Of a DNA stretch of 64,000 bases, positions 46,351-56,200 are shown in pieces. Position 1 is the stretch's first letter, and each line of letters starts with the position of its first letter. The position numbers and the translations under genes are program-made. This DNA comes from Terrimonas sp. (GTDB taxonomy: Bacteria > Bacteroidota > Bacteroidia > Chitinophagales > Chitinophagaceae), in contig WGMO01000011.1 of the NCBI GenBank assembly GCA_016125075.1, positions 62,001-126,000 of the forward strand, read 5' to 3'. A model generated the notes under the pieces. The model saw nothing but the letters and a program-made list of their open reading frames with translations. It made no database searches and was not told the origin of the DNA.

Positions 46351-46701
46351 ATGGGTGGAGGATCACTCATTGCATTAATGATAGCGGCCATTGCCTTTTC
46401 GGGTATGGCCATCCTTATCTCCAAATTCGTTTTAAAAGCAACTACCAATAAACAAAAGGGTGAAGCCTATGAATGCGGCATACCCACCCAGGGACCCAGC
46501 TGGATCCAGTTTAATGTAGGTTATTATTTGTTTGCACTCATCTTCCTCATCTTTGATGTGGAACTCATTTTCCTTTTTCCCTGGGCCGTTGTGGTAAAAC
46601 AGGTGGGATGGCTGGCATTTGTTGAAATTATCATTTTCTTTTTCATACTTTTTATGGGATTCTTATATGCCCATAAAAAAGGAGCATTACAATGGAAGTA
46701 A
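46351..46701 (+). CDS. nuoA: NADH-quinone oxidoreductase subunit A
   Basis: A membrane subunit of respiratory complex I, 116 residues with three TM segments. The conserved loop after TM1 has [35 protein letters not shown], which contains the acidic residues needed for proton transfer. The start is ATG 46351; the frame extends two codons upstream to a TTG. It overlaps nuoB by ten bases, the usual tight arrangement, and is the first gene of the operon. Confidence 0.95.
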   Translation: MGGGSLIALMIAAIAFSGMAILISKFVLKATTNKQKGEAYECGIPTQGPSWIQFNVGYYLFALIFLIFDVELIFLFPWAVVVKQVGWLAFVEIIIFFFILFMGFLYAHKKGALQWK

Positions 46702-47243
46702 CACCCACCCATACAGGAGACCCTTTTCCCGGCGAAATACACCATACCCCGGGTGGTGGCATCCTGGTCAGTAAGATGGACCAGGTCATCAACTGGGCAA
46801 GAAGTAATTCATTATGGCCGCTGGTTTTTGGCACCAGTTGCTGTGCCATCGAAATGATGAGTGCCGCTTCCGCCAAATATGACTGGTCAAGATTTGGTTT
46901 TGAAGTGGCCAGGGCAACCCCCCGGCAGGCCGATGTCATTATCATCGCCGGCACCATCGTTAACAAAATGGCCCCGGTGTTGAAAAGATTGTATGACCAG
47001 ATGGCGGATCCGAAATATGTAGTGGCCATGGGTGCCTGTGCCACCAGCGGCGGCCCTTTTTTTTACAATACCTATTCGGTGGTTAAAGGTGCCGATCATG
47101 TTATTCCGGTGGATGTTTACATCGCAGGATGTCCGCCGAGACCGGAAGCTCTCATACATGCGCTGATCACCTTACAGGAAAAAATTAAAAGTGGAATGAC
47201 CCGGGAACAGATAAAAATGGAAAAACCAGAAAACTCATTTTGA
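46692..47243 (+). CDS. nuoB: NADH-quinone oxidoreductase subunit B
   Basis: The peripheral subunit that holds cluster N2, the last iron-sulfur centre before quinone, 183 residues. Cysteine ligands are visible in [21 protein letters not shown] and [19 protein letters not shown], the family pattern. The N terminus is slightly longer than usual. nuoB stop overlaps the nuoC start (TGATG), so translation is coupled. Confidence 0.96.
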   Translation: MEVTPTHTGDPFPGEIHHTPGGGILVSKMDQVINWARSNSLWPLVFGTSCCAIEMMSAASAKYDWSRFGFEVARATPRQADVIIIAGTIVNKMAPVLKRLYDQMADPKYVVAMGACATSGGPFFYNTYSVVKGADHVIPVDVYIAGCPPRPEALIHALITLQEKIKSGMTREQIKMEKPENSF

Positions 47244-47701
47244 TGACCAATGAGGAGCTTACGATAAAGATTTCGGCGCTGCAGCCTGCTCTTGTGGTGG
47301 AAGAGGGCCAGGAATGGCTCCAGTTTCATGTGGACAATAAAGATTGGCTGGCCCTGGCAAAACAACTGAAGGAAACAGCAGGACTGGATTTTGATTATCT
47401 TTTTTGCCTCACCTGTGTCGACTGGAAAACACATCTTTCGATGGTCTACCACCTGAGCTCAACGCTTCACCGGCATACCATTGTCATTAAAATAAAATTA
47501 GCCTATACAGACCCGGTAGTGGAGACTGTTTCCGGTATCTGGAGAACAGCCGAATTCCATGAACGGGAGGTTTACGAAATGTTTGGCGTGGATTTTCTTC
47601 ATCATCCCGACCTCAGGCTCCTGATATTGCCCGATGGGTGGGAAGGAAAGAATCCCATGCGAAAAGATTTTGAAGACCCGGTAAACATGATCAAATTATA
47701 G
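47243..47701 (+). CDS. nuoC: NADH-quinone oxidoreductase subunit C
   Basis: A 30-kDa-type subunit of the hydrophilic arm, 152 residues, separate from nuoD (fused in some bacteria). Conserved blocks are FDYLFCLTCVDW, ERE-type EFHEREVYEMFGVDFLHHPDLRLLILPDGWEG, and the end of this motif binds NuoD. ATG 47243 shares a base with the nuoB stop. Confidence 0.95.
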   Translation: MTNEELTIKISALQPALVVEEGQEWLQFHVDNKDWLALAKQLKETAGLDFDYLFCLTCVDWKTHLSMVYHLSSTLHRHTIVIKIKLAYTDPVVETVSGIWRTAEFHEREVYEMFGVDFLHHPDLRLLILPDGWEGKNPMRKDFEDPVNMIKL

Positions 47702-47734
47702 GATCAAAAGAAAAAACAATAAACCAACAGACCC

Positions 47735-48862
47735 TTGTACAGAGAAACGGCCATAGTCAATGAATCGGAGGTTACAGGTGATCTTGTGATCAATATGGGC
47801 CCTCAGCACCCGGCTACCCACGGCGTATTACATTTGGTGGTGCATATCAACGGTGAAACCATCAGGAAAGTGGAACCCCATCTCGGATATATCCATCGTT
47901 CGATAGAAAAGATGAGTGAAAGCCTCAGCTACCGGCAGTTTATCTATGTCACCAGCCGGATGGATTATCTTTCTTCCCATATCAATAACCACGCCTGTGC
48001 CATGTGTGTTGAAAAAGGTTTGCAGGTGGAAGTACCCCCCCGGGCACAATATATCAGGGTGATCATGGATGAATTGACCCGCATTGCATCGCATACCCTC
48101 TGGTGGGGCGCTATGGCCATGGATGTGGGGGCGCTCACCCCGTTTTTCCTGGCCTTCCGGGAAAGGGAAATGATCAATGATATCATGGAAGAGACCTGCG
48201 GGGCCCGTTTGACCATGAATTATATGGTGCCCGGCGGCGTGATGTACGACCTGCATCCCCTGTTCCAGCAACGGGTAAAAGAATTTATAAAACATTTTCG
48301 GTCAAAAATTGATGAATACGACGAATTGGTAACCGGGAATATCATTTTCCAAAACAGGATGAAAGGTGTTGGTATCCTGACAAAAGAGGATGCTGTTTCC
48401 TATGGATGCAGCGGACCCACCGCCCGGGGAAGCGGGGTATCCTGTGATATCCGGAAACTGTACCCCTACGAAGTGTATGACAAAGTGCAATTTGATGAGC
48501 CGCTTGAAACAGCCGGCGACAGTTTTGCCCGGTACCTGGTGCGCCTGCAGGAATTAAGACAATCGATGTCGATCCTTGAACAACTGATTGACGATATACC
48601 CGAAGGCGATATACAGGCCAAGACCAAGGCGGTATTGAAATTACCAAAAGGGGAATTCTATACGAGGGCGGAAACGGCCAGAGGAGAACTGGGGGTGTAT
48701 ATTGTCAGTGAAGGTGGCACGACCCCCTACCGGATCAAGTACCGGTCGCCGGGGTTTTCCAACCTTTCTGCGCTTGACCATATGGCAAGGGGCGGTAAGA
48801 TCGGCGACCTCGTAGCCATGATGGGAACATTGGACCTGGTTATTCCGGATATTGACCGCTGA
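47735..48862 (+). CDS. nuoD: NADH-quinone oxidoreductase subunit D (TTG start)
   Basis: The 49-kDa-type subunit, 375 residues, which forms the quinone-binding pocket next to NuoB. Blocks: INMGPQHPATHGVLHLVV near the start, YIHRSIEKMSE, MDYLSSHINNHACAMCVEKGL, and RSPGFSNLSALDHMARGGKIGDLVAMMGTLDLVIPDIDR, the C terminus. No ATG exists between the stop at 47720-47722 and the conserved region, so the start is TTG 47735, giving MYRETAIVNESEV. A 33-base gap follows nuoC. Confidence 0.96.
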   Translation: MYRETAIVNESEVTGDLVINMGPQHPATHGVLHLVVHINGETIRKVEPHLGYIHRSIEKMSESLSYRQFIYVTSRMDYLSSHINNHACAMCVEKGLQVEVPPRAQYIRVIMDELTRIASHTLWWGAMAMDVGALTPFFLAFREREMINDIMEETCGARLTMNYMVPGGVMYDLHPLFQQRVKEFIKHFRSKIDEYDELVTGNIIFQNRMKGVGILTKEDAVSYGCSGPTARGSGVSCDIRKLYPYEVYDKVQFDEPLETAGDSFARYLVRLQELRQSMSILEQLIDDIPEGDIQAKTKAVLKLPKGEFYTRAETARGELGVYIVSEGGTTPYRIKYRSPGFSNLSALDHMARGGKIGDLVAMMGTLDLVIPDIDR

Positions 48863-48895
48863 GGATAACGATAAAAACTGAAAATTATAACGGGT

Positions 48896-49972
48896 ATGCC
48901 TAGCCTGGAACATATTGCAAATTTGGTTCACGATTGGTTGAATGCCCAGTTTAGCCCGGGGCTGGCTTTATTCTTCGAGTTTTTCATCATCGGTGTGCTG
49001 ATCATCGGGCTGTTTTCCATACTGGGGCTGGTACTCATTATGATGGAAAGAAAGGTATCTGCCTGGATGCAGTTAAGACTGGGACCAAACCGGGTGGGCC
49101 CCAAAGGTATGTTCCAGACCGTTGCGGATACGGTAAAACTGATCGTGAAAGAAGGCATGACGCCCGATGGGGTGGACAAACTGCTCTTCAACCTCGCGCC
49201 CTTTATCGTCATGATCGTGGCCATGGTCATCATGGCGCCCCTGATGTTTGCAAAAAACTTCCAAATCTGGGATATCAATATTGGGGTGTTCTTTATTACC
49301 GCCATTTCCTCCCTGTCCGTAATCGGAATCCTGATGGCAGGTTGGGCCAGCAATAACAAATATTCGCTGCTGGGCGCCATGCGCAGCGGAGCACAGATCG
49401 TCAGCTATGAGCTCTCGGCGGGTTTTGCCCTGTTGACCATCGTTATCCTGACCGGCGACCTGAAAATATCAGCGATTGTGAATGCACAGTCCGATGGCTG
49501 GTGGATCTTCAAAGGACATTTGCCGGTGTGGATCGCCTTTGTGATCTTCATGATCGCCGTCACGGCAGAAACCAACCGGGCACCATTTGATATGGCAGAA
49601 GCGGAATCGGAATTGACAGCAGGGTTTCATACGGAATATTCAGGCATGAAGTTCGCCTTGTTCTTCCTGGCCGAATATGTGAACATTTTTGTGGTCTGTG
49701 CCCTCGGGGCCACCTTGTTCCTGGGCGGATGGCAACCCCTTCATTTTGGAACCGGTACCGGCTTTAACCGGGTCATGGATTATATCCCTTCCAGCATTTG
49801 GTTCGCGGGTAAGACCTTCTTCCTGATTTTTGTGATCATGTGGTTTCGCTGGACATTCCCGCGGTTACGGATCGATCAGTTACTGAACCTCGAATGGAAA
49901 TATTTACTACCCATCAGTATGTTTAACTTACTGCTGGCAACATTAATTACAATAATGGGATGGCATTTTTAA
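48896..49972 (+). CDS. nuoH: NADH-quinone oxidoreductase subunit H
   Basis: The membrane subunit that joins the two arms and lines the quinone chamber, 358 residues and about eight to nine TM segments. The loop with ERKVSAWMQLRLGPNRVGPKGMFQTVADTVKLIVKEG (about 51-87) and the acid-rich ETNRAPFDMAEAESELTAGFHTEYSGMKFALFFLAEY (about 224-260) are signatures. Its end overlaps nuoI by 13 bases. Confidence 0.96.
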   Translation: MPSLEHIANLVHDWLNAQFSPGLALFFEFFIIGVLIIGLFSILGLVLIMMERKVSAWMQLRLGPNRVGPKGMFQTVADTVKLIVKEGMTPDGVDKLLFNLAPFIVMIVAMVIMAPLMFAKNFQIWDINIGVFFITAISSLSVIGILMAGWASNNKYSLLGAMRSGAQIVSYELSAGFALLTIVILTGDLKISAIVNAQSDGWWIFKGHLPVWIAFVIFMIAVTAETNRAPFDMAEAESELTAGFHTEYSGMKFALFFLAEYVNIFVVCALGATLFLGGWQPLHFGTGTGFNRVMDYIPSSIWFAGKTFFLIFVIMWFRWTFPRLRIDQLLNLEWKYLLPISMFNLLLATLITIMGWHF

Positions 49973-50442
49973 AAAAATATTTCAGCAATATCTTCCAGGC
50001 AATCCGGTCCCTGACCACCGGTATGCGGATAACTGCCGGTTATGCCCTGCGGCATGGAAAAGAAAAGATCACCCAACAATATCCCGACAATAAAAAAACA
50101 CTGGTTCTGCCCGAAAGGTTCCGCGGCGAAGTGGTGCTGACGCATGACGAAAACAATGAACATGCCTGTACCGGGTGTACAGCCTGTGAACTGGCCTGCC
50201 CCAACGGAACGATCAAGATCATCACCAAATTTGATGTGAGCCCGGAAGGAAAGAAGAAAAAGGCCCTGGATACCTTTATTTATCATCTGGAATTGTGTAC
50301 GATGTGCAACCTGTGTATCGAAGCCTGCCCCACCAATGCCATCAGGATGGCGCAGACATTCGAACACAGTGTGTTTGACAGAAACAAGCTTACCAAAAAA
50401 TTAAATAACCCCGGATCGAAAATCCGTGAAGGGGTGGAATAA
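49960..50442 (+). CDS. nuoI: NADH-quinone oxidoreductase subunit I
   Basis: A 160-residue iron-sulfur subunit with two 4Fe-4S motifs: CTGCTACELACPNGTI and CTMCNLCIEACPTNAIRM. It carries clusters N6a and N6b, the part of the chain nearest to the membrane arm. In complex I without NuoEFG, NuoB, C, D and I form the point of electron entry, so this subunit may receive electrons from a ferredoxin or other carrier. The N terminus is a little longer than the minimal form. Confidence 0.95.
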   Translation: MAFLKKYFSNIFQAIRSLTTGMRITAGYALRHGKEKITQQYPDNKKTLVLPERFRGEVVLTHDENNEHACTGCTACELACPNGTIKIITKFDVSPEGKKKKALDTFIYHLELCTMCNLCIEACPTNAIRMAQTFEHSVFDRNKLTKKLNNPGSKIREGVE

Positions 50443-50460
50443 TAAACACGTATCTGATCC

Positions 50461-50976
50461 ATGTCAGCATCTCAAATCATATTCTACCTGATCTCGGCTT
50501 TCATCCTGGGATGCGGAATCCTTGCCATGACCACCCGGAAAATATTCCGGTCGGCCATCTGGCTGTTGTTTTCACTGGTGGGAGTAGCCGCATTATATTT
50601 CTGGATGCAGGTGGAATTCATTGCAGCAGTTCAGATCGTTGTTTATGTGGGTGGTATTGTTGTACTCATTATTTTTTCCATCTTCCTGACCCAGCAGTCG
50701 GGAAAGGAAATGCCCAAACCGCCCCTGGGAAGAAATATTGCCGCTGTACTGGCCGTTTTGTTTGGTTTTGCACTCACCTTTTTACTGATCAATAAATATG
50801 GTTTTACGGACCAGGGAAAAGCGTTTGACTGGTCCGTGAATAAGATAGGAACCCAGATGCTGAATACCGGCGAACAGGGGTTTGCACTTCCGTTTGAAGT
50901 GGTCAGTATATTATTGCTGGCAGCTATGGTGGGTTGTATCGTTATTGCCATGAGATCTAAACCTGAAGAAAAATGA
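50461..50976 (+). CDS. nuoJ: NADH-quinone oxidoreductase subunit J
   Basis: A membrane subunit with five TM segments, 171 residues. The conserved stretch VEFIAAVQIVVYVGGIVVLIIFSIFL (about 57-82) forms the broken helix involved in coupling. The stop codon overlaps the nuoK start in ATGA. Confidence 0.94.
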   Translation: MSASQIIFYLISAFILGCGILAMTTRKIFRSAIWLLFSLVGVAALYFWMQVEFIAAVQIVVYVGGIVVLIIFSIFLTQQSGKEMPKPPLGRNIAAVLAVLFGFALTFLLINKYGFTDQGKAFDWSVNKIGTQMLNTGEQGFALPFEVVSILLLAAMVGCIVIAMRSKPEEK

Positions 50977-51287
50977 GCGAGATACCTGTCACACATATCC
51001 TCTTCGTCAGCACGGCCTTGTTTTTTATTGGCATGTATGGTCTTTTTACCCGCCGTAACATGATCACCATGCTGATGGCGATAGAACTGATCCTGAACAG
51101 TGTCAACATCAATTTTGTCGTTTTCAACAAATACCTGTACCCGGAAAAACTGGATGGCCTTTTCTTTACCATTTTTATCATCACGATTGCAGCAGCAGAA
51201 GCCGCCGTTGCCATCGCGATCATTATTAACCTGTACAGGAGCCATCATTCCATTGATGTGGAAGATGCAACCGAAATGAAATATTAA
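50973..51287 (+). CDS. nuoK: NADH-quinone oxidoreductase subunit K
   Basis: A 104-residue membrane subunit with three TM segments, related to MrpC. The key acidic residue is in MLMAIELILNSVNINF (about 33-48), and a second in AAAEAAVAIAIIINLYR. Overlaps nuoJ by four bases and is 32 bases from nuoL. Confidence 0.95.
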   Translation: MSEIPVTHILFVSTALFFIGMYGLFTRRNMITMLMAIELILNSVNINFVVFNKYLYPEKLDGLFFTIFIITIAAAEAAVAIAIIINLYRSHHSIDVEDATEMKY

Positions 51288-51319
51288 CCCCCTGAATAGA
51301 AAGGGGCAACAAAACAGAA

Positions 51320-53251
51320 ATGAATTATTCGTCTTATATAGCACTGATTCCACTGCTTCCCTTAGCGGGTTTTTTGATGCTGGGAATGGGAGGAAAAGAC
51401 AGGTTTAAAGGATCTGCCGGTGGCATTGGAACATTTTTGCTGCTGATATCCGCAGCGCTCGCCGCCTATACGGCCTACCAATATTTCTTTGTCAACGGGA
51501 AAATCCAGGATGTATACCAGCCGGTCACTGCGCTGAAATTCACCTGGCTCTCATTCTCGGAAAACCTGAGTATCGATATGGGAATCGTACTGGACCCCAT
51601 CTCCGTCATGATGCTTGTGGTCGTAACCTTTGTTTCCCTGATGGTGCATATTTTCAGCCTGGGATATATGAAAGGGGAAGAAAGGTTCAGTACATATTAT
51701 TCCTTTCTGGGCCTCTTCACTTTTTCCATGCTGGGACTGGTTATCGCCTCCAATATTTTCCAGATCTATATTTTCTGGGAACTCGTGGGCGTTTCGTCCT
51801 ACCTGCTTATTGGATTTTATTATAAGCGACCCGCAGCCGTGGCCGCAGCCAAAAAAGCATTTATCGTGACCCGTTTTGCCGACCTGGGTTTCCTGATCGG
51901 AATCCTTGTGCTGGGCCTGAACGGAGGTTCTCTGGATTTCAATACCCTGGTGGAAAGGTTAACCGATCCACAGTCGCCGCAACTGGTCGACATGACCGCA
52001 ACCTCTTTCCTGGGCATTTCTGTCATCACCTGGGCTCTAACCCTGGTATTTATCGGTGGCGCAGGAAAATCGGCTATGTTTCCCTTACACGTATGGTTAC
52101 CCGATGCTATGGAGGGCCCGACCCCGGTATCGGCTTTGATACATGCCGCCACCATGGTGGTGGCGGGTGTTTACCTGGTGGCCCGGTTATTCCCCATATT
52201 TTATTTTAATCATCTCGCCCTGCAAATTGTAACCTGGGTGGGTGCTCTTTCGGCCGTGATCGCAGCCATCATTGCCTGTACTCAAACCGATATTAAAAGA
52301 GTTTTGGCTTATTCCACCATGTCGCAAATTGGTTACATGATGTTTGCCCTGGGGGTTTCAGGCTATGGCGGGGAAGCAGGCCTGGGATACACGGCGTCGA
52401 TGTTTCACTTATTTACACATGCTTTTTTCAAGTCGCTTTTATTCCTGGGTGCCGGCGCCGTTATTCATCTTGTACACAGCAATGAAATAAAAGACATGGG
52501 AGGCTTACAAAAATTGATGCCGGTTACCCATTTCACTTTTTTGATCGCCTGTCTCGCCATTGCAGGTATCCCGCCTTTTGCAGGTTTTTTCAGCAAGGAG
52601 GAGATCTTGCTGGCAGCCTCGCTGCATCATCCCATCATCTATTATATCGCTCTCGTCACATCCGGTATCACTGCTTTTTATATGTTCCGGTTATACTTCT
52701 CCATTTTCTGGCATAAGAAAACCGACAAAGAAAAACAACCCCATGGAGAAGGAACGGTTAGTATGAAGATACCCCTGATCCTTTTAGGAGCCGGGACCCT
52801 GTTGGCGGGGTTTATCCCGTTTTCTTCCCTGGTTACCACAGACGGCATACCCTATCACAGCGAATTCCATCTTTCCTTTTCCCTGCTGCCGGTCGCCCTT
52901 GGCATAATAGGCATTGCAACTGCCTATATACTCTACTTCAGGCAAAATGACCGGCCACAAAGGATCAGTTCCACATTAGGCGGATTGTATCAACTGGCAT
53001 ATAAGAAATTCTATATCGACGAGATTTATCTTTTTATCACCAAAAAAATAATATTCAACCTGGTCGGTAAACCGGCAGCCTGGTTTGACCGGCATATTGT
53101 TGACGGATGCATCAATGGTATCGCCACGGTTACGGCAAGCATTTCATCTGCCATCAAAGGAATACAGTCCGGAAAAGTGCAGCAGTATGCATTGTACTTT
53201 TTTGGAGGCATCCTGACACTGGCCATCCTGTTTATCTATTTGTGGACTTAA
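51320..53251 (+). CDS. nuoL: NADH-quinone oxidoreductase subunit L
   Basis: The distal antiporter-like proton-pumping subunit, 643 residues with about 16 TM segments. Signatures: NIFQIYIFWELVGVSSYLLIGFYYKRP, PLHVWLPDAMEGPTPVSALIHAATMVVAGVYLVAR, TDIKRVLAYSTMSQIGYMMFALG, LFTHAFFKSLLFLGAGAVIH, and a long lateral helix at the C terminus. The His-rich PLHVWLPDAM block is typical of NuoL. Confidence 0.97.
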   Translation: MNYSSYIALIPLLPLAGFLMLGMGGKDRFKGSAGGIGTFLLLISAALAAYTAYQYFFVNGKIQDVYQPVTALKFTWLSFSENLSIDMGIVLDPISVMMLVVVTFVSLMVHIFSLGYMKGEERFSTYYSFLGLFTFSMLGLVIASNIFQIYIFWELVGVSSYLLIGFYYKRPAAVAAAKKAFIVTRFADLGFLIGILVLGLNGGSLDFNTLVERLTDPQSPQLVDMTATSFLGISVITWALTLVFIGGAGKSAMFPLHVWLPDAMEGPTPVSALIHAATMVVAGVYLVARLFPIFYFNHLALQIVTWVGALSAVIAAIIACTQTDIKRVLAYSTMSQIGYMMFALGVSGYGGEAGLGYTASMFHLFTHAFFKSLLFLGAGAVIHLVHSNEIKDMGGLQKLMPVTHFTFLIACLAIAGIPPFAGFFSKEEILLAASLHHPIIYYIALVTSGITAFYMFRLYFSIFWHKKTDKEKQPHGEGTVSMKIPLILLGAGTLLAGFIPFSSLVTTDGIPYHSEFHLSFSLLPVALGIIGIATAYILYFRQNDRPQRISSTLGGLYQLAYKKFYIDEIYLFITKKIIFNLVGKPAAWFDRHIVDGCINGIATVTASISSAIKGIQSGKVQQYALYFFGGILTLAILFIYLWT

Positions 53252-53268
53252 CCTTTTGAACTCATACA

Positions 53269-54765
53269 ATGAACCTCCTATTATTGATCATACTCCCGCT
53301 GGTAACCGCACTGGCCATCCTGCCGCTCAAAGGGTTGAAGCAGGTGCGGATGATTGCTTTTATCGGTTCGCTGGCGCAATTGCTGTTAAGTACCGGCCTG
53401 CTGATTGCTTATTGGAAAGAACGCAGTTCCGGTAATATGGCTGCCATGTTGTTTGAAGACCACTACACCTGGTATAAAGCACTTCTGATTAATTTCCATA
53501 TCGGAGTAGATGGTATTTCCATCTCCATGATTTTACTCACCGCCATCGTGGTATTGGCAGGCGTCCTGGTTTCCTGGAAACAGGAAAAATGGAACAAGGA
53601 GTTTTTCTTTTTACTGATCTTGCTGAGCCTGGGTGCCTATGGCTTTTTTATTTCCCTCGACCTTTTTACGCTTTTCTTTTTCCTGGAACTGGCCGTCATT
53701 CCCAAATTTTTACTGATTGGGATCTGGGGCAGTGGTAAAAAAGAATACAGCGCCATGAAGCTGGCTTTGATGCTGATGGGTGGTTCTGCACTGGTATTTG
53801 TTGGGTTAGCAGGCATCTATTTTCATACCGACATCAACGGGCAACATAGTTTTGACCTCATGCAAATTGCCGGAACCCGTCTCCCCCTGGAAGTACAGAA
53901 AATATTTTTCCCATTTGCCTTTATCGGTTTTGGTGTTTTCACCGCGCTCTTCCCCTTTCATACCTGGGTGCCGGATGGACACTCTTCCGCTCCCACGGCT
54001 GCCTCCATGTTCCTGGCGGGTATTTCTATGAAATTGGGCGGTTATGGTTGCCTGAGAGTGGCCACTTTCCTGATGCCGGATGCAGCCCATGAATATGCCT
54101 GGATCATCATCCTCCTGTCAACGATTGCGATCATCTATGGCGCACTGGCCACGATGATGCAGACCGATCTGAAATATATCAACGCCTATTCATCCGTCAG
54201 CCATGTGGGATTTGTCATTCTGGGTATCGGCATGTTAACGAAAACTTCTATCGCTGGTTCCGTGATGCAAATGGTATCGCATGGCCTGATCACGGCCCTT
54301 TTCTTCGCTGCCATCGGAATGATCTACGACAGAACGCATACCCGGGATATGGCCCGGCTGGGCGGCTTATTGAAAATAATGCCCTTTATCTCCACGGTGT
54401 TTGTGATTGCGGGTCTGGCCTCATTGGGTTTACCCGGGTTTAGCGGTTTTGTTGCGGAGATGACCATCTTCATGGGTAGCTGGCAGCATGCTGACAACCT
54501 CTACAGGATCGCAACGATCCTGGCCTGTGCCTCCATTGTTGTTACAGCCGTGTATATTTTGAGGGCGGCCGGTAAAGCGATCATGGGGCCGGTTGTCAAT
54601 ACCGCGTATGAATCATTGGGGGATGCCCGCTGGAATGAAAAACTTGCGGCCGGTATATTACTGCTGGGTATTGTTGTGATCGGCGTTGCCCCCTTCTGGC
54701 TGAGTGAACTGATCGGGCCAGGTACGGAGAACCTGATCCAAAAAATTGCTGCTGTTGTCAAATAA
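53269..54765 (+). CDS. nuoM: NADH-quinone oxidoreductase subunit M
   Basis: A proton-pumping antiporter-like subunit, 498 residues with about 14 TM segments. Motifs: DLFTLFFFLELAVIPKFLLIGIWG (about 128-151), FPFHTWVPDGHSSAPTAASMFLAGISMKLGGYG, TDLKYINAYSSVSHVGFVILGIG, and MVSHGLITALFFAAIGMIYDRTHTRD. It follows nuoL by 17 bases. Confidence 0.97.
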   Translation: MNLLLLIILPLVTALAILPLKGLKQVRMIAFIGSLAQLLLSTGLLIAYWKERSSGNMAAMLFEDHYTWYKALLINFHIGVDGISISMILLTAIVVLAGVLVSWKQEKWNKEFFFLLILLSLGAYGFFISLDLFTLFFFLELAVIPKFLLIGIWGSGKKEYSAMKLALMLMGGSALVFVGLAGIYFHTDINGQHSFDLMQIAGTRLPLEVQKIFFPFAFIGFGVFTALFPFHTWVPDGHSSAPTAASMFLAGISMKLGGYGCLRVATFLMPDAAHEYAWIIILLSTIAIIYGALATMMQTDLKYINAYSSVSHVGFVILGIGMLTKTSIAGSVMQMVSHGLITALFFAAIGMIYDRTHTRDMARLGGLLKIMPFISTVFVIAGLASLGLPGFSGFVAEMTIFMGSWQHADNLYRIATILACASIVVTAVYILRAAGKAIMGPVVNTAYESLGDARWNEKLAAGILLLGIVVIGVAPFWLSELIGPGTENLIQKIAAVVK

Positions 54766-54782
54766 CGAAAGATGAACCTATC

Positions 54783-56192
54783 ATGATCAAAGATTTTTTT
54801 ATACTGCTCAAACAGGAACTTACGGTAACTATCATCCTGTTTATACTGCTTTTTATAAAAATCGGGGTAAAGGAAATGCCGGCCCGTATTGTATTGAACA
54901 TCATCAACGCCTTACTTTTCCTGAATCTGCTGGCCGGTTTTCTGTTTATTCGCGCAGGTTCCCTGTTTGGGGATATGTTTCAGACCAGCGAACTGATCAG
55001 TTTTGAAAAGAATCTGCTCAACCTCGGCACATTGATTATTTCCCTCCAATCCTACCATTGGCTGAAAAATCATAAGCATGCCCTTGAATTCTATATGTTG
55101 ATGCTGTCCACCCTGCTGGGTATGTTTTTTATGATCTCCAGCAATAACCTGCTGATGCTGTATCTGGGTCTTGAACTTTCCACCATACCGCTGGCGGCCC
55201 TGGCAAATTTCGATCTTGAAAAACGCAGATCTTCAGAAGCTGCCTTCAAAATGATCATATCTTCTGCTTTCTCTTCCGGGTTACTGTTATTTGGTATTTC
55301 ACTTGTTTACGGTATCCATGGCTCCCTGAATTTTGCAATCCTGGCACAGGGTTACAGTGCGTCACCGCTGGGCCTGTTCTCTTTTATCCTATTACTGGCA
55401 GGGCTGGGCTTTAAGATCTCTGCCGTCCCCTTTCACTTATGGACAGCCGATGTGTACGAGGGGGCCCCTGTACCGGTCACTTCTTATTTATCGGTGATTT
55501 CCAAGGGAGCGATCTTTTTTGTACTCGTTTCCCTTTTATATAATGTGTTTGGCAATATCAGCGATACCTGGTACCATATGGTCTTTGTGCTTTCTGTTTT
55601 AACCATGATCGTGGGTAACCTTTTTGCCTTGCGGCAGCAGAATATGAAGCGCTTCCTGGCCTATTCGTCGATTGCCCAGGTAGGGTTTATCCTTATCGGT
55701 ATCAGCGGCCAGTCTTCAGCAGGCAGCAGTTCGGTCATCTTCTTTATCCTGATCTATCTGTTTTCAAACCTGGGGGCTTTCGGGATCGTATCACTGGTCA
55801 GTTCCGTGACCGGCAAGGAAGATATCGATGATTTCAGGGGCTTCTACCAAACCAACCCCCTGCTGAGCTGGGTATTGGCCATTTCCCTTTTCTCGCTGGC
55901 CGGCATCCCGCCTACCGCCGGATTCTTTGGTAAGTTCTTCTTATTACTTGCCGGAGCCGGCAAAGGGAATTATATATGGATCACAATTGCTGCGCTGAAT
56001 ATGGTGCTGTCCCTGTATTATTATTTAAGGGTCATCAGAGCCCTGTTTATGGAAAAGCAGGAACAACCCATTCCGAAAATCAATGCAGGCTGGTCACCCA
56101 AAATAGCCATGATCATTTGTGTGGGCGGTATCATTGTAACCGGACTGTTCAGCGGCGGCTACACTTATATTCATTCATTCTTTATAAAATAA
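54783..56192 (+). CDS. nuoN: NADH-quinone oxidoreductase subunit N
   Basis: The third antiporter-like subunit, 469 residues with about 14 TM segments. Motifs: NNLLMLYLGLELSTIPLAALANFD, AVPFHLWTADVYEGAPVPVTSYLSVISKGA, QNMKRFLAYSSIAQVGFILIG, LSLFSLAGIPPTAGFFGKF. It is the last nuo gene; a small gene follows eight bases downstream. Confidence 0.96.
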   Translation: MIKDFFILLKQELTVTIILFILLFIKIGVKEMPARIVLNIINALLFLNLLAGFLFIRAGSLFGDMFQTSELISFEKNLLNLGTLIISLQSYHWLKNHKHALEFYMLMLSTLLGMFFMISSNNLLMLYLGLELSTIPLAALANFDLEKRRSSEAAFKMIISSAFSSGLLLFGISLVYGIHGSLNFAILAQGYSASPLGLFSFILLLAGLGFKISAVPFHLWTADVYEGAPVPVTSYLSVISKGAIFFVLVSLLYNVFGNISDTWYHMVFVLSVLTMIVGNLFALRQQNMKRFLAYSSIAQVGFILIGISGQSSAGSSSVIFFILIYLFSNLGAFGIVSLVSSVTGKEDIDDFRGFYQTNPLLSWVLAISLFSLAGIPPTAGFFGKFFLLLAGAGKGNYIWITIAALNMVLSLYYYLRVIRALFMEKQEQPIPKINAGWSPKIAMIICVGGIIVTGLFSGGYTYIHSFFIK

Positions 56193-56200
56193 GAAACGGC

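Noticed and set aside
47735-48862. NuoD with a missing N terminus caused by a frameshift
   Set aside because: The TTG-started frame already contains all conserved blocks at normal distances from nuoC, so no error needs to be assumed.
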